Shown: positions 40,376 to 51,661, counted from the stretch's first letter. The stretch is DNA of 64,000 nt from Rouxiella chamberiensis (GCF_026967475.1 NZ_CP114058.1:1364001-1428000); one strand, 5' to 3'. Numbers and translations are program-made. The notes: generated by a model from the letters alone, not told the origin.

Positions 40376-40717
40376 GTGGGTGTCTTCGCAGGTGAGTAAA
40401 ACAATCTCTTCCGTGATTTATTATCAACAGGTTATCGGGATTGTTAATATAATGTCACAATTTTATGAGGGTTTTGAGATGTCGTCTAATCGAATGTTGC
40501 AATCGTGAGATAGAGCGCATTGATGACGGAATAGAGGGCGCACTTCAGGGAAATTGTAAGTAAATGGTTTCATTGTGAAACTCTTTGCAAAAGTCTTCTT
40601 GTTTAGCTTGCACGTTATTTGATGCACCCTATGCCGCCAATGGTACAATTCACCCTTGCCTGGCTGCCCCACACTTCGGGTTTGGCTGATTTAAAAGAAG
40701 CGTTTGAGGAAGATTAA
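40376..40717. promoter_or_regulatory. Intergenic region between ydeP-like gene and dacD
   Basis: These 342 bases are AT-rich and contain no convincing gene. They must hold the divergent promoters. A possible -10 TACAAT lies at about 40645-40650 on the dacD side, but its best upstream TTGATG is 19 bases away, so the assignment is weak. Confidence 0.4.
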
Positions 40718-41887
40718 GTGAAGCGTTTAGTTTTGAGTATTTTGTCCGGCGTCATCTGTGTTTCCACCAGCAATGCCTGGGCTGTTGCACCGATTGATTT
40801 TCAGGTAGTGCCACCCAGCATTGATGCTGCTTCTTTTGTTCTCATGGATTACGCTTCCGGCGACGTACTGGCTTCCGGAAATCCTGACGAACGCCGCAAT
40901 CCTGCCAGCCTGACCAAGTTGATGACCGGCTATGTCATTGACCGCGCACTCGATCAGCACAAGATTACCATGAACGATATGGTCACCGTGCCGCAGGAAG
41001 CCTGGGTTGCAGGCAACAAGAGTCTGGCCGGTTCTTCATTGATGTTCCTGAAGCCCGGCGATCGCGTATCGGTACGCGATTTGGTACGCGGCATTATTAT
41101 CGACTCGGGCAACGATGCCTGTGTCGCGATGGCAAATTACGTTGCCGGCAGTCAGGACGCCTTTGTTGGCATCATGAACCAGTATGTACAGAAACTGGGC
41201 CTGCTGAATTCGCATTTCGAAACCGTTCACGGGCTTGATGCACCGGGTCAGTTCACCACCTCCTACGACCTCGCCAAACTCTCTCGCGCCATTATCGGCG
41301 GCGAACCGGAAGAGTATGCGATGTATAAAGAAAAATCGCTGACGTATGACAACATCACCCAGCAAAACCGCAACGGCCTGCTGTGGGACAAAAACCTGCA
41401 GGTCGACGGCCTGAAAACCGGTCATACCGAATCTGCCGGTTTCAATATCATCGCGTCCGCAACAGAAGGCAACCGCCGTCTGATTGCTGTGGTCATGGGC
41501 GGTAAAAGCTCGAAAGGGCGTGAAGAGCAGGCGCGTAAACTGCTGACCTGGGGCTTCCGTGAATTCACCAGTATGCAGGTGTTCAAGGCAGGCCAGACCG
41601 TTGCCAACGAAAAAGTGTGGTACGGCGACAAATCGCAGGTCAAAGTCGGCAGTCTGGATGATGTTTACCTGAATATTCCTCAGGCAGACAGCGAAAAGGT
41701 GAAAGCGCAGTATGTGTTGAACAATCAGCAAATCGAAGCGCCGCTGGCGAAAGGCCAAAGTGTCGGCACCATTAATATCGTCGATAACGGTAAAATCATC
41801 AAAACCGTACCGCTGGTCGCGCTGGAAGATACGCCGAAAGGCGGCATTGTCAGCCGCGCCATCGACTACATCAAACTGAAAATCTAG
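40718..41887 (+). CDS. dacD: D-alanyl-D-alanine carboxypeptidase DacD (PBP6b-like)
   Basis: A 389-residue low-molecular-weight penicillin-binding protein that trims peptidoglycan pentapeptides in the periplasm. The start is GTG at 40718 after GAGGAAG. A Sec signal precedes mature residues (STSNAWAVAP). The active-site motifs are SLTK in NPASLTKLMTGYV, SGN in IIDSGNDACVAMANYV and KTG in VDGLKTGHTESAGFN. The text THFETVHGLDAPGQ-like (SHFETVHGLDAPGQFTTSYDL) and GLLWDK match E. coli DacD better than DacA or DacC. The C-terminal amphipathic tail (SRAIDYIKLKI) would anchor it to the inner membrane. Confidence 0.9.
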   Translation: MKRLVLSILSGVICVSTSNAWAVAPIDFQVVPPSIDAASFVLMDYASGDVLASGNPDERRNPASLTKLMTGYVIDRALDQHKITMNDMVTVPQEAWVAGNKSLAGSSLMFLKPGDRVSVRDLVRGIIIDSGNDACVAMANYVAGSQDAFVGIMNQYVQKLGLLNSHFETVHGLDAPGQFTTSYDLAKLSRAIIGGEPEEYAMYKEKSLTYDNITQQNRNGLLWDKNLQVDGLKTGHTESAGFNIIASATEGNRRLIAVVMGGKSSKGREEQARKLLTWGFREFTSMQVFKAGQTVANEKVWYGDKSQVKVGSLDDVYLNIPQADSEKVKAQYVLNNQQIEAPLAKGQSVGTINIVDNGKIIKTVPLVALEDTPKGGIVSRAIDYIKLKI

Positions 41888-41936
41888 GGAAGAGTTTCTC
41901 TTGCTGAAAAGGCAGAGGAATAAAACCTTGGAGTTG

Positions 41937-41968
41937 AATGGCCTGCACTCGACATGCAGGCCATTTTG
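41937..41968. terminator. Bidirectional terminator after dacD
   Basis: AATGGCCTGCA (41937-41947) pairs with TGCAGGCCATT (41955-41965) around a seven-base loop, followed by TT. It lies between the convergent dacD and the small secreted-protein gene. Confidence 0.82.
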
Positions 41969-41969
41969 T

Positions 41970-42395
41970 TTATTGTTTCTGTGGGACGGGTTTATCTGTA
42001 CAGCCTAGCTCTTGTAACGAAGACACTAAAAAAGGAAGTGCAGGTTGTTTCCATTGATCGGCATTGCTGATTCTACTGTTCACTTTTGCCAAAATTTGTC
42101 GGTAAGAGACCGGTGGACAAGAGCCCGCAGCATCATGAGACGCAGACTGCGCGGCCGCAGCCATAAAGCCGATACAAAGTTGCCTCTGTGCTTCCGATGC
42201 CTTGGTGCCGACATAGTCTGCTCCATTGAGACATTGTCGATAAATATCGCCAATGGATGGAGTAGAGGTTGCGACTTGTTCACCCTGTGGTTCAACAATG
42301 GTTCTATCCAGTGCATCACTGGCCTGGGCAATCTGTAACGACCCAAGCAGTAACACAGCAGTTCCACTAATAAAACGCCTAATTTCAGAGGTCAT
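41970..42395 (-). CDS. Small secreted protein, possible Rap1a/Tai-type immunity protein
   Basis: A 141-residue protein with an N-terminal hydrophobic signal (FISGTAVLLLGSLQIAQASDA). The mature part has a cysteine pattern and helices like the Rap1a/Tai domain: a first Cys in IYRQCLNG, a second in QRQLCIGFMAAAAQ, a third in GSCPPVSYRQIL, and a last in LQELGCTDKP. Rap1a/Tai proteins are periplasmic immunity proteins against type VI peptidoglycan amidases. No effector or secretion gene is nearby, so it would be an orphan. The domain call rests on pattern only. Confidence 0.55.
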   Translation of the reverse strand: MTSEIRRFISGTAVLLLGSLQIAQASDALDRTIVEPQGEQVATSTPSIGDIYRQCLNGADYVGTKASEAQRQLCIGFMAAAAQSASHDAAGSCPPVSYRQILAKVNSRISNADQWKQPALPFLVSSLQELGCTDKPVPQKQ

Positions 42396-42544
42396 ATTAA
42401 ATACTTCTCTAGAAGGAAGAATTAAACTTTACCCTAACGTTCAGTTAAGTAAAGTTTCATGTTTAATGCCAGTGTAAATCAACTTCGTTTTTGCATATTT
42501 GTTATACTTTCGACACTCACTCCCTGCAGGCCAGCACTATATTC

Positions 42545-43462
42545 ATGGATATCAAGCAACTTCAGTATTTATGTAATCTCGAACGCGAAAAACATTTTGG
42601 CCGTGCGGCAGAAGCCAGTTTTGTGAGCCAACCTACCTTATCAATGCGTCTTAAGAATCTGGAAAAAGAGCTGGATCTCAGTCTCATCAATCGCGGAAAT
42701 AACTTTGAAGGGTTTACGCCGGAAGGGCTGCGAGTCTTAAGCTGGGCGCGCGAGATTGTCTCTGTGTATGAGGGTTTGAAACTTGAGGTTGCCTCTCTGA
42801 AACAGGGGTTAAGCGGCACGTTGCGCATTGGCGTGATGCCGCAGTGCAGCCTGTCACTGTCTGCGTTGCTCAAAGGAATAGGCGAGAATCATGCGGGGCT
42901 GGATTACCGCGTTTCAGAAGTCAGCGCCGACCAGCTTATTGAATCGCTGAGCAGTCATTCTGTCGATATCGGCATTGGCTTCTTCGAGTTCTCCACGCTC
43001 AACGAACTGCGTTTTCAACTGTTTCCGCTACAGGATGGCGGAGTGGACCTGGTTTATCATCCTGCCCATTTCCCGCAGCTTGAGGGCGTTGAGCGCCTGG
43101 AAGCTGCCCAGGTTGCGGCATTGCCCTTATGCCTGTCCGAAGCCAGCCGTTATTTTCGACGCTATCTCGACAACTATTTTCGCATTAACGGACTCGAACT
43201 CCACCCGATTCTCGAAAGCAGTTCCATTTTCCAGTTGATGCAGGGCGTTTTTGTCGGGCTGGGATGCGCACTGGTGCCGCGTGGCCATCTGATTGACGAC
43301 ATGACACCTGCGCTGAAACGGTGCCCGCTGGACATCACGCCAATGAGCCGCCATGCCGCGCTGGTGGTGGCCGAAGCGGGGAGGGCAACGCCGTTGGCGC
43401 AGCACTTCTTCGGCGCGGCGAGTCAGTGGCTTGCCGACCGTGGAAATCTCCCTCAAGGCTGA
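42545..43462 (+). CDS. LysR-family transcriptional regulator
   Basis: A 305-residue regulator. The N-terminal helix-turn-helix is MDIKQLQYLCNLEREKHFGRAAEASFVSQPTLSMRLKNLEKEL; the substrate-binding domain starts at GTLRIGVMPQCSLSLSALL and includes VDIGIGFFEF and LVPRGHLID. The start at 42545 aligns with the family's usual first residues; the reading to 42491 adds an unlikely extension. It is divergent from the Rap1a/Tai-like gene. No target can be assigned. Confidence 0.88.
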   Translation: MDIKQLQYLCNLEREKHFGRAAEASFVSQPTLSMRLKNLEKELDLSLINRGNNFEGFTPEGLRVLSWAREIVSVYEGLKLEVASLKQGLSGTLRIGVMPQCSLSLSALLKGIGENHAGLDYRVSEVSADQLIESLSSHSVDIGIGFFEFSTLNELRFQLFPLQDGGVDLVYHPAHFPQLEGVERLEAAQVAALPLCLSEASRYFRRYLDNYFRINGLELHPILESSSIFQLMQGVFVGLGCALVPRGHLIDDMTPALKRCPLDITPMSRHAALVVAEAGRATPLAQHFFGAASQWLADRGNLPQG

Positions 43463-43575
43463 TTTATCCGACCAATTCCTATTGCGAATGCCGCGTTGAC
43501 ACGCCAAGCTTGCGTAAAGAAAGAGTCAGCGTTCTGTTAAGACAGAACATTTAACGCAGAATAAAGGGAGCAATA

Positions 43576-44097
43576 ATGAAAGCATTCAAAAGCACCGTGT
43601 TGGCTATAGCGGCAAGTGGATTCCTTCTGGCAAGCGGCGCGCAGGCGGCCAACAATCTGTTGGGTTCCTTGACGGATGCGGCCAATCAGCAACTCGGCGG
43701 CGGTACAGCGGCCAACACGGGCGCAGCCAATACCACCAATACCAACTCGCTCAGCCAGCTTACGACCTTGCTAAACGGCAGCAACAACAATCTGGCCGCC
43801 AACAGCAGCACCAATGCCGCAGGTGTGCTTGAATATTGCGTGAAAAACAATGTGCTTTCATCCACCAGCACTACTTCCGTTAAAGATAAGCTAATGAGCA
43901 AGCTGGGTCTTCAGGACTCCACGACTGCTGCCCAGAAAACCGACTATCAGGATGGTCTGAACGGTCTGCTGCACACCGGCAACGGTCAAAACATCGATCT
44001 CTCCACCCTCGGCACCGGCGGTTTCAACCAGATCAAGGAAAAGGTGAAGACCAAAGCCTGTAACGTCGTGTTGAAGCAGGCTAAATCCTTCCTGTAG
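43576..44097 (+). CDS. yjjA: YjjA-like DUF2501 periplasmic protein
   Basis: A 173-residue protein with a clean Sec signal (STVLAIAASGFLLASGAQAA). The mature part matches E. coli YjjA: SLSQLTTLLNGSNNNLAANSSTNAAGVLEYC, KLGLQ, DYQDGLNGLLHTGNGQNIDL and EKVKTKACNVVLKQAKSFL. Two cysteines (LEYC and KAC) could form a disulphide. The middle is rich in Asn, Thr and Ala. Function is unknown. The ~1 kb inverted-repeat element begins about 20 bases after its stop. Confidence 0.85.
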   Translation: MKAFKSTVLAIAASGFLLASGAQAANNLLGSLTDAANQQLGGGTAANTGAANTTNTNSLSQLTTLLNGSNNNLAANSSTNAAGVLEYCVKNNVLSSTSTTSVKDKLMSKLGLQDSTTAAQKTDYQDGLNGLLHTGNGQNIDLSTLGTGGFNQIKEKVKTKACNVVLKQAKSFL

Positions 44098-44118
44098 CAC
44101 TGAAATTGGAAAATTTCG

Positions 44119-45080
44119 GGTTCTTAAGATTTGAAAATCTTAAAGCAAACTGGATTTTTAGATTGGGAATCTAAGGCAACTTTTTAAATATAAGTTCAAG
44201 TTAAACAGCATGCGCTGCGCTTACTGGGCGGCGGCCCAGACCGCCCAAAGGGTGTGCCTGGGCCCACACCCTTTGGAATCCCGCGCCCTTTGCCCTCGCG
44301 ACGCGATAAGTGCAAAATAACGACATCGTTTCAGTTACCCCCGCCGTGTGGCGTGGGTCGCGGCGCTCCGCGCTCCCGTCACTCCGCTCGCGAGCCAAAC
44401 ACGTCTCGCTCACGCCGTTCCGAGCCGCCCTGATACCGCCAATCACAGCCTCTACCCCAAAACCGGCAACCCGCCCGCGGTCAAGACCCGTTCCCTCCAA
44501 AGGCGAAACCTATTTTCTTTGAACAGAGATGGCCTAACCCTTTTGAGTTTTAATTATTCTGGAAATGGGGGTAAGTAAGGTCTTTCATATTTTCGCTTCC
44601 AGAAATAAGCCGTTTGTGGGCAGGCGACGCGGAAGGATGAACACGATTTTGGGTAGAAGCTGATACTGGCGGATTCGGGGCGGCGCTGAGTGAAGTTGAG
44701 CAAGACGTTTTTGGCTTGCGAACGAAGTGAAGGGACCGCGGCGCGGCGCGACCTACGCCACGCGCGGGCGCGTCTGGAAAGATCTACAAACTTGAGAATG
44801 GCACGGCTTGGCGAGGACAAAAGGCGCAGAGATGCAAGAGGTGGCGCCTTCCACCTCTTGCCCGGTTCCGGCGCTGTGGGTCAAATGCCCATTGAAGTTT
44901 TGAAACCGGAAAAATTCCTCGGAGCCCGTTGCCCTGCAAATTGGCATTTAAGCCGCGCCTCCGAGACGCCGCCCAGTAAGCGCAGCGCATGCCGTTGACC
45001 TTGAACTTATATTTAAAAGTTGCCTTAGATTCCCAATCTTAAAAATCAAACTTTGCCTTTAGATTTCCCAAATCTAAAAC
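44119..45080. repeat. About 0.96-kb imperfect inverted-repeat element, copy 2 (inverted)
   Basis: The reverse complement of this stretch matches the element at 10788-11838 along most of its length. It starts and ends with the same TTTAGATTT-type palindromes, and the GCATGCGCTGCG... end sequence appears at 44208-44236 and, inverted, ending at 44992. The arm order is opposite to copy 1, so the element is inverted. It fills the whole gap between yjjA and nth; the reading frames inside (for example 44690-44998 plus) have direct counterparts in copy 1 but look like by-products of the repeat. Confidence 0.8.
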
Positions 45081-45093
45081 GAGAAAACCCTTT

Positions 45094-45729
45094 TTATACC
45101 TCGACCTTTTCCTTGTACTCGCATAAATCTTCAATCAAACACGAACCGCAGCGCGGTTTGCGGGCCACGCAGGTGTAACGGCCGTGCAGGATAAACCAGT
45201 GGTGGCAATCCAGCTTGAACTCGGCGGGCACCACTTTCAGCAGGCGATCTTCGACTTTTTCGACCGTTTCACCGGGCGCAAAGCGGGTACGATTGCACAC
45301 GCGGAAGATGTGAGTGTCGACGGCGATGGTCGGCCAGCCGAAGGCCGTGTTAAGCACCACATTGGCCGTCTTGCGACCCACTCCCGGCAGGGCTTCAAGC
45401 GCCGCGCGGTCTTCGGGCACCTGTCCCTGATGCTGGTCCAGCAAAATACGACAGGTCTTGATGACGTTTTCGGCTTTGGCGTTGAACAGCCCGATGGTCT
45501 TGATGTAGTCCTTGACGCCGTCAACGCCGAGATCCCAGATTGCCTGCGGGGTATTTGCTACCGGATAAAGCTTGGCGGTGGCCTTGTTGACGCTCACATC
45601 GGTCGCCTGTGCGGAAAGCAGCACAGCAATCAATAACTCGAAGGGCGTGGTGTAAACCAGCTCAGTCGTGGGATGCGGATCGTTGGCGCGCAGGCGCTCG
45701 AGAATACTGACGCGTTTTTCCTTGTTCAT
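45094..45729 (-). CDS. nth: Endonuclease III
   Basis: A 211-residue DNA glycosylase/AP lyase that removes oxidised pyrimidines; E. coli Nth has 211 residues. The helix-hairpin-helix with catalytic Lys is ALPGVGRKTANVVLN, the catalytic Asp is in AVDTHIFRV, and the [4Fe-4S] loop has four Cys in CVARKPRCGSCLIEDLC. Its ATG overlaps the rsxE stop (TAATG), the same rsx-nth arrangement as in E. coli. Confidence 0.96.
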   Translation of the reverse strand: MNKEKRVSILERLRANDPHPTTELVYTTPFELLIAVLLSAQATDVSVNKATAKLYPVANTPQAIWDLGVDGVKDYIKTIGLFNAKAENVIKTCRILLDQHQGQVPEDRAALEALPGVGRKTANVVLNTAFGWPTIAVDTHIFRVCNRTRFAPGETVEKVEDRLLKVVPAEFKLDCHHWFILHGRYTCVARKPRCGSCLIEDLCEYKEKVEV

Positions 45730-46421
45730 TACGCTTTCTCATGGCTTCCATGGGGCAACGTATGCGCGGCGCGTGCAGCTGCGCGGGCTTTCATCCGCTG
45801 GTCTATGAGATATTTACCGGCAAGCAGCATACCCAGGCCGATAAATGCGCCCGGCGGCAGCATTGCCAGCAGGAACGGGTTATCGAGATGGATAACTTCG
45901 ATGCGAAGCACTTTCGCCCACGGGCCAAGCAGCAGGTCGGCACCGTTGAACAAAACGCCCGAACCGATAATCTCGCGCAGTGATCCCAGCACAAACATTG
46001 CCGAGGTCGCGCCAAGACCGGTCATCATGCCGTCGAGCGCCGCAAGATGTACGGGGCTGTTGGCGGCCACGGCCTCTGCGCGTCCGACCACGATACAGTT
46101 GGTCACGATAAGCGGAATAAAGATGCCGAGCGCCTGATACAACGCAAAGGCGTAGGCGTTGATCAGCATTTCAACGGTGCTGACCACAGAGGCGATGATT
46201 AACACGTAAATGGGAATACGGATTTCGCTTGGTACCCAGCGGCGGAAAGCGGAGATCATGGCATTGGTACAGGTCAGCACCAGAGTGGTGGCAAGGCCAA
46301 GTCCAAGGGCGTTGGTCGCCGTAGAGGTGACCGCCAGCAGTGGACACAGGCCCAATAACTGAACGAGGGCGGAGTTGTTTTTCCACAACCCGTTAACGAT
46401 TAGTGTTTTTGCTTCACTCAT
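45729..46421 (-). CDS. rsxE: Electron transport complex subunit RsxE
   Basis: A 230-residue integral membrane subunit of the Rsx/Rnf complex, which keeps SoxR reduced in E. coli. The text [40 protein letters not shown] is nearly that of E. coli RsxE, with Cys residues in the second helix and in [12 protein letters not shown]. The start at 46421 was chosen because GGAG lies six bases upstream; 46424 is possible. It overlaps the rsxG end by about eight bases. Confidence 0.95.
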   Translation of the reverse strand: MSEAKTLIVNGLWKNNSALVQLLGLCPLLAVTSTATNALGLGLATTLVLTCTNAMISAFRRWVPSEIRIPIYVLIIASVVSTVEMLINAYAFALYQALGIFIPLIVTNCIVVGRAEAVAANSPVHLAALDGMMTGLGATSAMFVLGSLREIIGSGVLFNGADLLLGPWAKVLRIEVIHLDNPFLLAMLPPGAFIGLGMLLAGKYLIDQRMKARAAARAAHTLPHGSHEKA

Positions 46422-47046
46422 CATGTGCTCCACAAGGGGTGAGGTGGGAAAGCTGCGCAGGCACAGTTTCGATAAACAGGGCGGTACGTTTTACCGAGCG
46501 GACCACGGCCCGAGGCGTAATAGTAGCACCCGTAAACTGATCAAACATGCCGCCGTCTTTCTTCACGGCCCAGCGCCCGTCATTGGCACCGTTAACTGTC
46601 TGATTGGCAAAACTTTTGATCCAGTCCGAGATTCTGACTTCGATTTTGTCGCCGAGGCCCGGCGTTTCATGTTGTTCAAGGACACGCGTCCCATATACCT
46701 TGCCATGAAAATCTGCCGCTACCAAGAGCTGGATGGCACCGGAATAGCCGTCGGGGGCGGTGGTTTCGACCACGGCCGCAACCGGCTCACCGCCTTTACG
46801 CGCGACATACATATGGTGCGCAGTGGCAGTACCCAGTGACTCATTAGTGACGTTGTAACACTCCTGCTGCATGTTATTGTCATACACGCTTGCGGGAATC
46901 ACCTGATCAAACAGCGATTTTTGCTGCAACAGTGCCTGATGAGCAATGGTCGGCTTGGTCAGCAGGTTGACCAGTGCAGTCATTCCGGTCATCAGGATGC
47001 CGAAAAAGGCCAGCGTCAGGCCGTAGCGGCGCATTGTATCTAACAT
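46414..47046 (-). CDS. rsxG: Electron transport complex subunit RsxG
   Basis: A 210-residue subunit with one N-terminal membrane helix ([21 protein letters not shown]) and a periplasmic FMN-binding domain. The covalent FMN site is the Thr of the (S/T)GAT motif in [51 protein letters not shown] is the conserved core. It follows rsxD by nine bases. Confidence 0.94.
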   Translation of the reverse strand: MLDTMRRYGLTLAFFGILMTGMTALVNLLTKPTIAHQALLQQKSLFDQVIPASVYDNNMQQECYNVTNESLGTATAHHMYVARKGGEPVAAVVETTAPDGYSGAIQLLVAADFHGKVYGTRVLEQHETPGLGDKIEVRISDWIKSFANQTVNGANDGRWAVKKDGGMFDQFTGATITPRAVVRSVKRTALFIETVPAQLSHLTPCGAHDE

Positions 47047-47055
47047 AGTCTTTCC

Positions 47056-48108
47056 TTAACGATGGCCGTAAACACGAGGCTGCGTGTAATGATCAATCAG
47101 CGGCACGGTAATGTTCGCAAGCAGTACGGCAAAGGCGACCCCATCAGGATAACCGCCGTAGGCACGAATCAGCCATACCAGCAGGCCAATCAAGGCACCA
47201 AAAATCAGGCGACCTTTCGGCGTGGTCGAAGCGGTAACCGGATCGGTGGCGATAAAGAACGCGCCCAGCATCGTGGCACCCGAGAACAGACCAATCATGG
47301 GCGGCGAATAGGCCTCCGGTGCCAGCAGCCAGGCAAGCGTGCCGCAAAAGGTCAGCATCGCCAGTATGCTGACGGGAATGTGCCAGCTAATGATACGACG
47401 CCACATCAGATAGAGACCGCCCAGCAGGAAACCCAGGTTTATCCATTGCCAGCCGAGCCCTGCCAGCACTCCGCTAAACAGCGGCTGTTCCAGCACCTGC
47501 GCGGCCGTATGACCCGAACGCAGTCCGGTTTTAAAACCGTCCAGCGGCGTAGCCTGAGTGATGCCGTCGACATTCATCTGGAGCTGGTAGGCGGTCATGT
47601 TCTGCGAATCATGGCCGCTGAAAATCGTCATCAGCGAGTCCACGAAGCCCACGGGATGCGCCTGTAAAGCATCGGGCGGCAACCAGGTTGTCATCTGCAC
47701 CGGGAAAGAGATAAGCAGAACGACATAGCCGACCATCGCCGGATTAAACGGGTTCTGTCCAAGGCCGCCGTAAAGCTGTTTGGCGATGATAATGGCGAAC
47801 ACGGTGCCAATAACTATCATCCACCAGGGCGCAAGCGGCGGCAGGCTGACGCCGAGCAGTACGGCGGTCAGCAGGGCGGTATTGTCACCCAGACGCTTGG
47901 CGACGGGCATTTTGCGCAGCTGTAATATGGCACCTTCTGCCAGCACGGCAATCAGAATGGACAGCGCAATCTGAATCAGCGTGCCATAACCAAAGAACCA
48001 GACCTGCGCGACAATGCCGGGAATACAGGCCAAAACAACCATCAGCATGATTGAGCTGGTGCTCTGCCGATTATGGGTAAAAGGAGAACTCGCAATTCTA
48101 AAGGCCAT
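47056..48108 (-). CDS. rsxD: Electron transport complex subunit RsxD
   Basis: A 350-residue membrane subunit. It begins [30 protein letters not shown], as in other RsxD/RnfD proteins. The flavin-attachment region is [16 protein letters not shown] with the modified Thr preceding PLDG. Many helices follow, including the segment [19 protein letters not shown] and [34 protein letters not shown]. It starts directly after the rsxC stop. Confidence 0.95.
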   Translation of the reverse strand: MAFRIASSPFTHNRQSTSSIMLMVVLACIPGIVAQVWFFGYGTLIQIALSILIAVLAEGAILQLRKMPVAKRLGDNTALLTAVLLGVSLPPLAPWWMIVIGTVFAIIIAKQLYGGLGQNPFNPAMVGYVVLLISFPVQMTTWLPPDALQAHPVGFVDSLMTIFSGHDSQNMTAYQLQMNVDGITQATPLDGFKTGLRSGHTAAQVLEQPLFSGVLAGLGWQWINLGFLLGGLYLMWRRIISWHIPVSILAMLTFCGTLAWLLAPEAYSPPMIGLFSGATMLGAFFIATDPVTASTTPKGRLIFGALIGLLVWLIRAYGGYPDGVAFAVLLANITVPLIDHYTQPRVYGHR

Positions 48109-50511
48109 TTATTCCTCGTTCGACATTTCGCTCGACAACGTCTGAGCTTGAGCGGCTTTACGGGCCTTTACGCGGGCGATCGCAGCAGCGACGGCGGCTT
48201 TACGTGGATCGCTTTCTATTTGTGGTACTGCCTGCACTTCATTTTCAGGTGACGTTGTCACAGGAGGGGCTTCATCGGAAGTTGCGCTGGCCGCCGCTTT
48301 CTTGGCTTTGGCGCGTGCAATCGCCGCCGCAACGGCTGCCTTGCGTTTGTCTTCCGGCGATTCTGCCTCTAAACCTTGCGGTGACGCGGCATCTGCTACC
48401 TGCGGCGCTGGCGAGGAAACAGCGTCCTGCGAAGGCGTTTCCGCCGCCGCTTTCTTGGCTTTGGCGCGTGCAATTGCTGCCGCAACGGCCGCCTTGCGTT
48501 TATCTTCCGGCGATTCGGCCTCTAAATCTTGCGGTGACGCGGCATCTGCTACCTGCGGCGCTGGCGAGGAAACAACGTCCTGCGAAGGCGTTTCCGCCGC
48601 CGCTTTCTTGGCCTTGGCACGTGCAATTGCCGCCGCAACGGCCGCCTTGCGTTTATCTTCCGGCGATTCGGCCTCTAAATCTTGCGTTGACGCGGCGTCG
48701 GCTACCTGCGGCGCTGGCGCTGCTGAATCGCTGTTGCTAACAGGGTCGGCTGCATTACCCGCCGCCGCCGCTTTCTTGGCTTTGGCGCGGGCGATGGCCG
48801 CGGCAACGGCTGCTTTTCTGCTGTCGCCTTCAACCGGCATATCTGACGGAGTTTCAATAGGCTCGTTGGAGACCGGCACGTCCTCACCGTCTTTGATGAC
48901 CTCGGCCTTTTTCGCTTTGGCACGGGCGATAGCGGCAGCCAATGCAGCCTGACGCGGATCCGCAACCGGCGTTTCATCGGTTTTCTGGATTTTGGCGGCG
49001 GCACTGACGCGCGGATTCAGCGCAGCGGTGTCTTCATCGCTGAGTTTGACCGCAGATTTCTTGTGCTTCTCTTCACGCGCCAGCTTTTCACGTTCCATAC
49101 GCTGTTGCTTGGCTTCGAAACGCGCCTTGGCTTCGGCGGCGCGAGAGGCTTCGAGATCCAGTGCACGAATCTCCGCTTTTTCCTGACGATAATACTGCAC
49201 CAGCGGAATGTTGCTCGGACAGACGTAGGCGCAGGCCCCGCATTCGATACAGTCGAAAAGGTTGTGATTGCGCGCTTTTTCGTGCTCCTGCCCGCGGCTG
49301 AACCAGTAAAGCTGTTGCGGCAGCAGCCCTGCGGGACAGGATTCTGCACACAGACTACAGCGAATACAGGCTTCTTCCGGCTCGGGCTGTCCCATTTCAC
49401 TTTCGGATGGGGCAAGCAGGCAGTTACTGATTTTTACGATTGGCACGTCAAGCGATGGCAGGGTAAAGCCCATCAACGGGCCGCCCATGATCACCATTTT
49501 CTGATGGTTTGGCGGAGTAAACTCGGCTTCGCGCAGCAGGTGGGCGACGGGTGTACCAAGACGCGCCCAGACGTTGCCGGGCTTTTTCACGGCTTCGCCG
49601 GTCAGCGTAACCACGCGTTCAATAAGCGGTTCGGCGTCGAGAATGGCGCGTTTAATGGCAAACACCGTTCCGACGTTTTGCATCAGCACGCCGATGGCGG
49701 AGGAGTGTTTGCCTTTGGGCACCTCTCTGCCGGTCAGAATGCGCGTGAGCTGTTTGGCTCCGCCCGAAGGATATTTGGTCGGCACCACGCGCAGTTCGAT
49801 TTTGACTCCCGCATGCTGCTCTTTTTTAATCGCTTTCCTGAATGCGGCAATCGCCTCGGGTTTGTTGTCTTCGATGCCAATCAATACCTGCTCGGGATGC
49901 AGCATATGGCAGAGAATGCGCGTGCCCTGCAAAATTTCGTCGGCGTGCTCCTGCATCAGGCGATCGTCGGCGGTAATGTACGGCTCGCATTCGGCGGCAT
50001 TGAGAATGAGCGTGCGTGTATGGTCGAGACTGCCCTGAATCTTGCTGGCCGTCGGAAAACCTGCGCCGCCCAGACCGGCAATCCCGGCCTGATGAATCAA
50101 CTGATTGAGCGCTGCCGCGTCGAGTTGGGTGTAATCCTCAACCACGGCGCGTTCCACCCAGCGGTCTTCACCGTCGGCATCGATAATTACGCACAGCTCT
50201 TTCAGACCGGAGGGGTGCGCGGTGATATGCGGTTCAATGGCCGCAATCACGCCAGAGGTTGGCGCATGCACCGGAACGGTTCGGCCACGGCCCACAGTCA
50301 GCGGCTGACCCTTCAGGACGCGATCGCCCGCTTTGACGCAAAGCTCGCCTTCAGGTCCCAGATGCTGTTGCAAAGGGAGGATAAAACGCTCGGGAAGAGG
50401 CAGCCGGCGCAGCGGCACCAGGCTCGACTGGGTCTTCATTTCGGGCGGATGGATCCCGCCGTCGAAGTCCCAGATTTTCTCTTTTTTGAGCGCAGCAAAC
50501 AGATTAAACAT
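48109..50511 (-). CDS. rsxC: Electron transport complex subunit RsxC
   Basis: An 800-residue peripheral subunit with NADH- and FMN-binding regions ([34 protein letters not shown]) and two [4Fe-4S] motifs, [15 protein letters not shown] and [15 protein letters not shown]. The last 270 residues are a repeated Ala/Lys-rich tail with six copies of (R/K)xAAxAAAIARxKAxKA; see the repeat entry. RsxC tails vary in length among enterics, and this one is long. It lies between rsxB and rsxD in the standard order. Confidence 0.95.
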   Translation of the reverse strand: MFNLFAALKKEKIWDFDGGIHPPEMKTQSSLVPLRRLPLPERFILPLQQHLGPEGELCVKAGDRVLKGQPLTVGRGRTVPVHAPTSGVIAAIEPHITAHPSGLKELCVIIDADGEDRWVERAVVEDYTQLDAAALNQLIHQAGIAGLGGAGFPTASKIQGSLDHTRTLILNAAECEPYITADDRLMQEHADEILQGTRILCHMLHPEQVLIGIEDNKPEAIAAFRKAIKKEQHAGVKIELRVVPTKYPSGGAKQLTRILTGREVPKGKHSSAIGVLMQNVGTVFAIKRAILDAEPLIERVVTLTGEAVKKPGNVWARLGTPVAHLLREAEFTPPNHQKMVIMGGPLMGFTLPSLDVPIVKISNCLLAPSESEMGQPEPEEACIRCSLCAESCPAGLLPQQLYWFSRGQEHEKARNHNLFDCIECGACAYVCPSNIPLVQYYRQEKAEIRALDLEASRAAEAKARFEAKQQRMEREKLAREEKHKKSAVKLSDEDTAALNPRVSAAAKIQKTDETPVADPRQAALAAAIARAKAKKAEVIKDGEDVPVSNEPIETPSDMPVEGDSRKAAVAAAIARAKAKKAAAAGNAADPVSNSDSAAPAPQVADAASTQDLEAESPEDKRKAAVAAAIARAKAKKAAAETPSQDVVSSPAPQVADAASPQDLEAESPEDKRKAAVAAAIARAKAKKAAAETPSQDAVSSPAPQVADAASPQGLEAESPEDKRKAAVAAAIARAKAKKAAASATSDEAPPVTTSPENEVQAVPQIESDPRKAAVAAAIARVKARKAAQAQTLSSEMSNEE
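48160..48960 (-). repeat. Tandem Ala/Lys-rich repeats in the RsxC tail
   Basis: Six units built on [15 protein letters not shown] are separated by acidic Pro/Ser linkers ([20 protein letters not shown]). Three central units are nearly identical at DNA level with a 153-base (51-codon) period, seen from the matching CTTGGC positions at 48301, 48454 and 48607. Flanking units are more diverged. Recent in-frame duplication is likely. Confidence 0.88.
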
Positions 50512-50512
50512 G

Positions 50513-51078
50513 TTACTCCGCAGGAATCATTTGCACTGGAATGGTGTTCATGTCCCATTTCCAGTTCGCGGTGGTGGTCTTGATCGGCAGCATCTCGATG
50601 CAGTCGGTCGGGCAGGGGGCGACACACAGGTCGCAGCCGGTACAAAGGTCGGAAACTACGGTATGCACCGCGCGCGTCGCGCCTACGATGGCATCGACCG
50701 GACAGGCCTGAATACATTTGGTACAGCCGATGCAGTTGCTTTCATCGATATACGCGATACGGCGCACGGGCACGGCTTCAATGGCGTCGCCGTCCATCGG
50801 CTGCGGTTCAACGTTCAGCAGCGTGGCAAGCTTGAGCATGACCGGTTCGCCGCCCGGCACACATTTATTGATTTTATCGCCATTGGCGACGGCTTCGGCA
50901 TAAGGCTTGCAGCCAGGATAACCGCACTGGGCACATTGGCTCTGCGGGAGAATATCGTCAATCTGGTCGACAACCGGATTACCCTCGACCGCAAAACGGC
51001 GCGAGGCGTAACCCAGCAGTAAGCCGAACACCAGCGCCAGTGCGCTGAGTGCTCCAATAGCAACCCATAATTCGAACA

Positions 51079-51079
<1 letters not shown>
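50513..51079 (-). CDS. rsxB: Electron transport complex subunit RsxB
   Basis: A 188-residue ferredoxin-like subunit. An N-terminal helix ([20 protein letters not shown]) anchors it; the four-cysteine domain is [17 protein letters not shown]; two [4Fe-4S] motifs follow, [15 protein letters not shown] and [15 protein letters not shown]. The ATG at 51079 overlaps the rsxA stop by one base (TAATG). In the raw sequence it appears fused to rsxA, because of a one-base insertion in rsxA. Confidence 0.94.

Positions 51080-51661
<582 letters not shown>

Noticed and set aside
49063-50583. A 506-residue frame on the plus strand
   Set aside because: It lies entirely antisense to rsxC and the start of rsxB's neighbour region, has no family features, and reflects the codon bias of rsxC.
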